From: Henricia sp. BOLD:AAB3569
Taxonomy: Eukaryota > Echinodermata > Asteroidea > Spinulosida > Echinasteridae
Direction of reading: 5' to 3'
DNA length: 64,000 nucleotides
Assembly: GCA_037783545.1 (NCBI GenBank)
Contig: JBBELK010000297.1
Coordinates: 1,550,001 to 1,614,000 of the forward strand
In this document: one piece after another, positions 23,201 to 32,200 of the stretch
Layout: the number at the start of each line of letters is the position of its first letter
Numbering within the stretch: position 1 is the first letter of the stretch
Program-made: the position numbers and the translations under genes
Notes under the pieces: generated by a model
The model's database searches: none
The model's input: only the letters and a program-made list of their open reading frames with translations
What the model was told of the DNA's origin: nothing

Positions 23201-26200
23201 AAAGCTAAAAACCCAAGAATCTTTCTTTTTCCTAAGTTGAAGTCTTCACTGGGTGCAGACAGTATGTGCCTTTACCCTATTGTTGCTCAATTGTTGTAGC
23301 TGTTTCAACTGTTTCAATTGTTGTAGCTGTTTTCTCAGGCAAAATAACCTTGAACATGTTGTAGTACTTCATAGTAAAGTTTCACACATTGTTTTTCCCT
23401 TCCTCTTACAATGTATGTATAGTGCATGCAAGCATGTGTATTTGTATGAAATTATCCTGGTACATGTACCTTTGTCACAGCGAAAACTGCCATTCTTTGC
23501 CTTGCATGCGACATTTTCTGCGCAGACTCTGGTCTTTGCTTAATTAAATGAATCTTAAAAAAAAAAAGGAACTGTGATTTCAAAAAGTTTGAGCTCTTTG
23601 TATAATATGGCTTTTAAATTGCTAATTCTGCCTCCTAGTTTTGGCTTAAAGTTCATTTTAAGGAAGTGCCATGTATGTAGTTCAAGCAAAAGCAATATTC
23701 TGTGAAGAATTTTTGATGAAGCTGAACATTGGGTCTACATGGACATTATTCATCGCAGTGGTACATCTCCATTCCATACACAATTACTTTTGTTAGATAA
23801 GTAAAACTGAAATGTAAGTTTTGATAAAAAAGGTATTGCGCCAAATCCATACATCCTTAAGAAACGACATGCATAAATGTCCAGTTGTTGTTGGCATTTT
23901 AAACCAAACTTGCTTGTGTAGTTATATTCCGTTTTAGCTGTGTTTGTTGCCTTTGTCCTGGCTGAAATTGATATCAAAAGGTGTTAGCAGACATTATAGT
24001 GCTTAGTGTGTGTGCAAGTTTAAAGCTTTTGGTTGTAGACTTTAATAAAAGAAAAAACTAAGCAAAACTCAAAACAGATCACGAATCATCTTGTCTTCAT
24101 ATAAGCATTTTTTTCATCCATTTTTTCCCTCTTCATTCCAACTTCATGCTTAGTTCGCAGACGGTGACGTGAATGATGTAGATAACCCGGTAGGTTTACT
24201 CCTTAAATTGTTATTGTTTTTTGGAAATGAAGTTTTCTGTTGTGCATGACTACATGTGGAGTCATTATTGCATGGGTGATTGGCGTGGATATATTAACTT
24301 CTATTTGCCGTTTCATTTCTTTGTTACATTTGTTTTCTTTTTGTGTTCTGGTAGTCATTCTGTTCCTGTTCTTAATGGGCCACTCGCATGATTTGTTTTC
24401 TTTTTTGGCGTACTTTTGTTATGTTCAAGGGCATTTCTTTTAGAAAATGAAATTCTGTGGTATTTGCTAAAATGGCAAAAACGAGGAACTTGATAACCTA
24501 AAATCGAATGACCTGATTTTTCTTTTTTCTGCTTTAATACTGGAATGTATATTAAACAAATAGCTATTGATTCTACAAAATGTTTGATGTGTGGTAGGAG
24601 CATGGAGCTGTAAAAATCCATCCTAGAAAACGAGGGGATTTTTGTTTAAAAAAATAAGTTAAAATTCCCTTTTTTAATCAGTGAAAAGTCTTAGAAGTTG
24701 AAAACGATCCCTCAAATCAGAGAAAATTTAGGGAATTTGATTGGACCAAAAGAGAAAGTGGTCAGTCTTGTATGTTTTGTGTATATCTAAACAGCGTATC
24801 CACGGGATGATTGGCATGTCAAACTGAAAATGGAGCAAAATAATTATCCTTGATAATTCATCAGGAAAAACAGAAAATCAGAAAGTTTTGTCTTCATGAA
24901 ATGCTGGGAACTGCTACTTCTCACTTTTTGAATCAGTTATTGGTGTATATATGTAGGGTTTATTAGGGAGGTTTCGCAAGTTGACGGATACGAATGCGGA
25001 TATGATAACGGTAACTGTTCACATTAATGTGCAGACTGAACTGGGTTTCGCACTGTGTGAATGTACGTGTAAGTTTATCTGCTAAATCTGCTCTGTGCTT
25101 GGCTTTGTTTTTAGCAGATTTTCCTCACTTTCGATCTGTATTCATGGAAGATACATAAAAAAGAAACCAAATGCATACAACTTATTAATCCATCACGAAA
25201 AAAGCAAAAATCTGCATAACCGGTATCCGTTTATGCTACGCGTATGGGGGCCGATAACCGTAATTACGCGTATGAAAACGTATGTACTACGGTTACGCGT
25301 CACAAGAAGCGCATAAAGTCATGACGTATCCGTATCCGCATCGGTATCCGTGACAATGCGAAACTTATTTACCAATGCCCTGCATAGATAACCTCTATAG
25401 GTCAAACTCTGCATTGTGTTACATGGGTTGTAGTTTGGACTATAACAAAATTGTTTAAATAACTAATCTTTTCTGTTTGTATAGCCTCATCTAACCACAG
25501 CATGTTAGCACAGATTGTACCTATTTTGTGTTAAATTCTTAGTTGTATTTTGTTGGGTTTGTGTGTGGCCGATTGACATTAATGTTAACAAATCCCTTCT
25601 GTCAAATCTTAATTTAAGTCTCGAGTCTTTCAGAGCAAGTCTCAACTAGTGGGGTACCGTGGCCGAGTGGTTGGGTCCTTGGTTAGGGTGAAAACTTGGT
25701 GTTGCGGGTTCAAAACCTGATCGTGGAACCTGTGCCCTTGAGCAAGGCACTCAACCACAATTGCTCCATCCTTCGGAAGGGATGTAAAGCCGTTGATCCA
25801 GTGTGTTAAGAGCATTCTTTCATGAAGAGTAAGGGGATTCCCTGGTGTCTCTGGTCATTGGCTACCAAAGGCACCACCCGCCTACATGTACCTATACAGT
25901 TGTAGTCAGAAGTTTACATACAACTGTGTTAAAACTGGTGTGCTTACCCTTGCGTTGTCACCATTTTTGTAACAGTCTTTACTAAAGTCGTGATTTTGTG
26001 GAATTCCTCATGTGCTTGCAGTACTTAAAAACATAGCTTGCACACCTTGCAATGGTTCGGAAAGTCCTGTTTACCATTTTGGGTGATGATGGTATAGTGG
26101 TGTACATGTATGTAAACTTCTGACTTCAACTGTATGTACATGTATCTTGATGTTTAGGCGTTATATAATGGGTGTAAAGCGCTGTGAAACCTTTTATAAG

Positions 26201-29200
26201 AGCGCTATATAAATGCCCATATAATAATAATAATAACAACTTGAGTCTCAAGTCTTTACAATGAAGTTATTAGACTCTAAAATGTGAATAAATGTGAGGG
26301 TACCATGGCCGAGTGGTTTGGGTCTTCGTCTTGCAACATTCAGGTGAACACTTAGTGGTGGTACCTGTGCCCTTAAGCAAAAAAATTAACCCCAAATTGC
26401 TTCATCCTTCAGAAGGGATGTAAAGCTGTTGGTCCAGTGTGTTGTATAACACACTTTAAAGATCCCAGACCACCCAGTGTCTCTGGCTGTCGGCTACCAA
26501 TGGTGCTATCCACTTGAGCGTCTTGATATTTAGATGAAAGACACTTCATGCAATAAACCCTTTCACGGTTATCGACGCCATGTTGCTCACGGAGCAAAAG
26601 AACACGCATTGGTATGCTTGCGTGTTTTTGTGTGGTTAGGTCACTGCATTTGTTATGATCCGCACACAGCAACGCGTGTTCGAACTGCCCTGTGAACAAG
26701 ATGGCGTTGATAACAGTGAAAGGGTTTATTCAGCATACAGGCTGCAGATTGAGATTCCATAAACCCCTACATGTACCAGTATGTACACTGGACTATTGTT
26801 AATCCATAATGGGTTGATAGTGTAGTTACTAAGAGACACCCCTCCCCCCCACCCACAACTAATGCCTCAATTCACTCTTCCCTTTTGTTAATGTACCAAC
26901 CCTCCCCCTAAAACCTGGAAAGAATTCCAATAAAATTCCTTGGATGTTTGAGACACAATCATGACAATGGGGGAACAATGAAGGGGGAGTGCCTTGGGTC
27001 ACATATCCTGCTGCATATGAGTGGCGTAGTGGAGTTATATTTAGTAACATTTTATTGTAAACACCTGTACTAAAGTTTATGAGTAGATTAAACAGGGCAG
27101 GAAATTTGTCACTGAAAGGGCACTGCCATTTGTGTTTTTGGAGAAGTCTTTTGGAGTTTAAAAGAGCACTTGGAAAATGAAAAAGTCTATGGGAGGATTG
27201 CAAAAGGGCGCCAAGACCAGGGGCATCAGAGGCAATGGTCTCTGTGGCCTCTAAAATCTAACAAAGTATTTCAATGCCAAAAAGACGGCAGTATATGTTT
27301 GTTGCTTTATTTTAGTTTTCGTATTGTTTAATTTTTGTTTTGTTTTGGCTTTGTACACATTTTTTTCGTAGACTTAAAAATCTGCACAGATAATTTTGTT
27401 GGAATTTTGTTGGAATTATAGGACAACTTTGCATGGCTCTATTGAAACCAAGGGAAAAAGTGTAAAGACATGCATTGTACATCTCAAAATGCCTAGTCGC
27501 ATGAAAATGGCATTTCTCTATTTCTCGTTCAGCATCAAATGCACTGATGGAAATCAGCATAAAAAGAGAAACGAGAACGGGAAACTTAACCGTGTTTAAC
27601 ATCACAGAGTTAACCCCCCAAAGAAAAGCTTGCATCTTGCAATTTTTTACATTTTTCTTCTTGCAGAATCCTGGGAAAATGTTTTGTGTAACATTTTTTT
27701 TTAATATTCTTAATTTTGCTCATGATTTTGCATAGATTGCTTGATTAGTGTAGTAAATTGTAGCAAAGCATATCCTTGATACCCAAGGTGAAATGCTCAT
27801 GTGTGAATACCAATTTTCTGTGCTTTATCTGTAGCCAATGTTACTGTCCCAACCACCTAGCCGCAAAAAAGTAACAATACACACCCTACAAAATGCAAAA
27901 TTTAAACATCTTCTCATTATAAAATACTATGTATGTACAGTGGCATGCTGTAGATTTTGTTTCCGTGACATGCTAGATTCTGTTTCAAAGCTCAAAAAGC
28001 ATAGCTTAAGCTACATAGTCATCTAGAAAAGCTAATTTAGAAGATTGATGGGTTGTTGTGACTAGGGAGGTTTAGATGCACGGAAAACACAAACCGGAAA
28101 GCTGAATGCTTCAAGCACTTGTCAATTATTCTAAAATCTTAAAATAGATGTAAACCAAAACCCACATCTGTGACTTCAGTGGCAAGCCTATAGCTTTGTG
28201 GCCAAGTTTTGAACCTTGGTTCTCATAACTAGGGGACCGGGGAATGTCACAGTCTAAGTGCTGATAGGGTTGTGCGCAACTAGCCAGGCAGGCACCTACA
28301 TGTAGTTGAAGTGAAATGATTCTGGTAATTCCATAAGGGCAGCGATAATAGTGGCTACGGCGCCTTTGAATGACAGCCATGTTAGATACTGTGCGCCTTA
28401 TAAATGCTCTGCTATTATTATTATTACCTTGGAATTATATGACAAGTGCTCAAGGCATTTTAGTGTCCACCTTTGCATTATTTTTCAACTAACTCTCCAT
28501 TTAAAGTTGACTAATTTTGCCCTTTTTTTTCTTTCCCACCCAGCCACCCCAGGATGAAATCGTTGCAACCACAGCCTACGTCAATCTGTTTCTATCAACC
28601 ATCACATCACCGGTTCTAATGAAAGTATTCCTGCAGTATTTATGCACAGGCCAGCACGAGGGGCGATTAGTGCTCGACTCGCTTTTGGCTAGGATTAAGA
28701 GTTCTTCACGGGTAAGAATCTCATAATATTATTTGCGCCATTTTTAACAGTTTTCATGTAATCTGCCTTTTACACTAGCAGTCTTCAGTTTATATGACTG
28801 CTGCAATAGTGTACATGTAGTTGAGTATTTACTTAAAAACGTGCAACACATTCTGATTATACCCGTACCAGAGTCTTTTTTTCACAAGTTCGGCACTACT
28901 TTTGCCAATGTAACTAATTTGTGTGTGTCCATGTAACAGGCTTGCACGCAGCGTTTGCCCTTAACCTTTTTCCCAACTGGCCAACAGGGCCAGTTGGCTC
29001 AAGTCTTCACTGGCCCGTCGGCATTTCAAGTGGCCCGGTTAACATTTCCGGTTGTTCTTTTTACACACAGTCGACCTTTAATGTTTGCAATAACCACATT
29101 TGAGTGAATAAATTAGGAAAATTTGGTAGTCTTGAGGTTCTCCCCAGTACAAGTTATATTTTAACTGGACAGCCGGACCATTTGGGGAGGCTTTCCAACT

Positions 29201-32200
29201 GGCCCGAGATGATTTCAACTGTCATTTGGCCAACGGACCAGTGCTAATTCGAACGCTGACGTGACTGGTTTATAACAACAGCTCACCAGCTGAAGTAAGC
29301 TATTTTTAGCAAAATGTTTACTGAAAACAATGACCATGCAAGCCTGTCAGTCTTTGAAGTTAAAATGAGGCTGTCTGAATTATATGGGTATGTAGCTAGG
29401 TCTTGAAATGCACACTAGTCAATGGTAGATGCTAGCTGGCCAGCTTCATCACTGTCCATAGGCTCGTGTGTCATTTCAAAATGTACAAAGTAATTTGGAC
29501 ACGGCCTTAGACATGCTGAAGCTAGCTTTGAACTTGATGTTATCTTGTGTTTTTGCAGCTATGCCTGGTGACGTTGTCTTTGTTCCATACCCTGGTCAAT
29601 CTAAACTGTGAAGATTTCATGGTGGAACTTATCCTCAGGTAAGTTATAGATAAAATCACTCTGTTTTCATGCTTTCCACCATTTTGTGTGGCCTGAATGC
29701 TCATCAGCAAAGTGAGTGAGAATGGCATGTTAGTTGCTCTTACCTCTGTTACTTTACCTTGCTATTGGTGCACCATGGTCGTTGTGCTGAATAACATAAG
29801 ATGTCTTTCCCCAGGTTCCATTGTGAATCAAGTAAATACCATCTGGTATTGATTTCATGAACTGCAACACCAGTTGGGTAAACCACCGTATTGTGCATCT
29901 CGAGTTACGAAGGATCGTAGCACTTTGTGAAATCGACCCCATATTTTTTACAAGCTGAGCACATGCTCAATATTTGATCTTCTGATCTTCAAACATAAAA
30001 ACTACCTCTTATGATAATAACACTATAGTGGGTTACTATTTATTTCCCAGATACCTAGTTCCTTGTAACCACATCATGGTCAGCCAGCGTCGAGTCATCA
30101 AGGAGGTGGATCTTCACTGTAAATCAGCTGATCGGTTTCTATCGCTCCGTCCTGTTTGCTGTAAACCGCAATCCGCAGACGGGACAGTGCCTAGTCAAGC
30201 TATGGAAACGAGCGTTGTGGGCGCGGTGCCAAATGGTCTCAGAGACACTGTGAATGCACCAAGCTCCGTGCATCCTAGGTCAATACCACAAAACCAGAAC
30301 CACACACAACATTCCCAAGGTGCGGTGCTCAAGCACCAGTATTCACGATCTAACTCTCAAGGTACAGATTCATCGCTGTCTAATTTTGAAACGAGTCACG
30401 TGGAGTACCTTCTGGATGCGAAAGACGGGATTCGGATGTGTACTCAGGGAACGTTGCATTGGTCGGCACCGTACGATGGCCTTGATCCACCCCCGGAGTT
30501 GCTTAGCCCTGATAGTATGTCACCTGCAGAGGAGAAAACTAGAACTCAGTCCACGTCATTTGATACAACATTGGCAGCAGATGAGGACATTAATTTTGGG
30601 ACTGTCAACAAGGCCTCAAGTCTCACTGAATTGCTTCCAAGGAATAAAGAAAGACCGCGAAGCACCGATCCTAAACTGTTGGCCAATATTCAGGAAGTGC
30701 TGTCGTTAAGTATCGGAACTGAAAATGACAGTGTCGACACGTCTGATGTGAAAATCACTGATTTATTTGCGGATGAAAAGGTCACGTTATTGCAATGTCA
30801 AACATCATTTGGAAACGATGCTGGATCAGAACGGCCAGTTGAGAATGGCTTTACTGATCAAAGTGAGTCCTTTAATAGAGTAGAATCTTCTCAAATTAAA
30901 TTGGATCATGCAGGAGGTACAAATGACATTCCAACAGGCAAATCACGACCCAAGGAGCTTAGTATCGCTGGTCATGGTGTCAAGCCGTCCCATGAATCTG
31001 ATAGTGCCTTCTCCAGTAACAACTCGCCCCTGTTAGAGTCTAATTTCTTCAACGGTAGCAGCAATAAGGACATTGTTCTTAATAACAATGACGGGAGTTC
31101 CCAGAAGGGTTCCCAAGTTGCCAACTGGCTTCAGGCTCTGGGGGAGGATGCAGGAAGTGCAAGCTTTATTGAGATTCTCTCAAGTGACAAGAGGAAAGAA
31201 AAATGCCTGAGCGTGACACGGCAGGAATCGGATCGCGATCGCGATGAACCCTGCGTGTTCTGGGAGTTTGACTCCGAGATCGAGATGTCTCCAGCGAAGG
31301 CTCAGAATGACCTCAAGATGGCGGCTGGTGCAGGAGGAGGCATACAGAATGAAGCTAGTCAGATCTTGACGGCGCTTGGTTTCGATGTCTCAAACAACCA
31401 GGGGTCATCGTCAAACACGCAGGTCAGTCCAAGCGTAATGGTGCCACACTCCAAGCTGCAGAGGGAAACCAGTGAAGCAGAGAGTACCGAGGAGGCTCTC
31501 AGCAGTTCAATGAAGGAGAACCACTTTGCCTTGCTTAACTCAACTCCCAAGACTAGCACATCAGCTCCACCGATGTACAGTCCAATGGGCAGAGCTATGG
31601 GAATGCCATCAACAGGTACGGTATAGAGCCTTTATACTAGCGGCCATGGTTGGGGGTTGGTTTTTATACTTAAATGATGTGACAATTGATCTCTCTCAAA
31701 TGATGTCACTTCCTACAGAATGCCACGTGCATCAGGATCTTGAGCGTAAATTTGAGAGTGTATTGGCTGCGCAGTATTTTGAACAAATTTTTCAAGGATG
31801 TGCATACGTACGCATGCTTGATGGTGTTTAATACGCAGTTGTATTTTTTCCTACAAAGAAAGCATCTGTAAGAATTGTCAATAGATCCACAAAGTGCATA
31901 GTTATGCCCAACAACAAGTAAATTGTCTCTTTTTATCGTTGATATGACAGGTCCTTTCATGGACGCCATCTTCTCTCGTCTTGACACCATGATGGAGAAT
32001 TCATTCTACGTCAACCTCCTTTTGACGGGAATCATAGCGAGGCTTGCATACTACCCTCAACCACTACTTCGTTCCTATCTACTCAACACAACTATGGTAC
32101 TGCAGCCCAGTGTACGATCCGTCTTACAGGTATTGATAGTGTTTTCAATCTCACAGTTATCTGAGATGCAAAAGCTGCCAACCCTCTATGATTTTGGAGA

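Larger units (their letters stand above)
18327..24153 (+). other. Long FHIP1 intron, mostly unrecognised
   Basis: It contains an inverted-repeat element (18500-18745), a SINE (21487-21660) and a TIR element (21655-21950). The rest is AT-rich with scattered TACATGTA words; a block near 19930-20010 recurs at 3340-3420. No exon with coding homology was found in it. Confidence 0.55.
24190..28543 (+). other. Long FHIP1 intron rich in transposon copies
   Basis: It holds a MITE (24970-25362), a tRNA-derived SINE interrupted by a Tc1-like MITE (25651-26235), a second SINE copy with another MITE (26296-26730), a TGTGGCA element (26836-27015) and a SINE tail (28237-28424). The stretches 24190-24960 and 27030-28230 show nothing I recognise. 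Confidence 0.55.

Noticed and set aside
30254..30709. 151-residue ORF in another frame of the large FHIP1 exon
   Set aside because: Lies entirely within the FHIP1 coding exon and has no domain.
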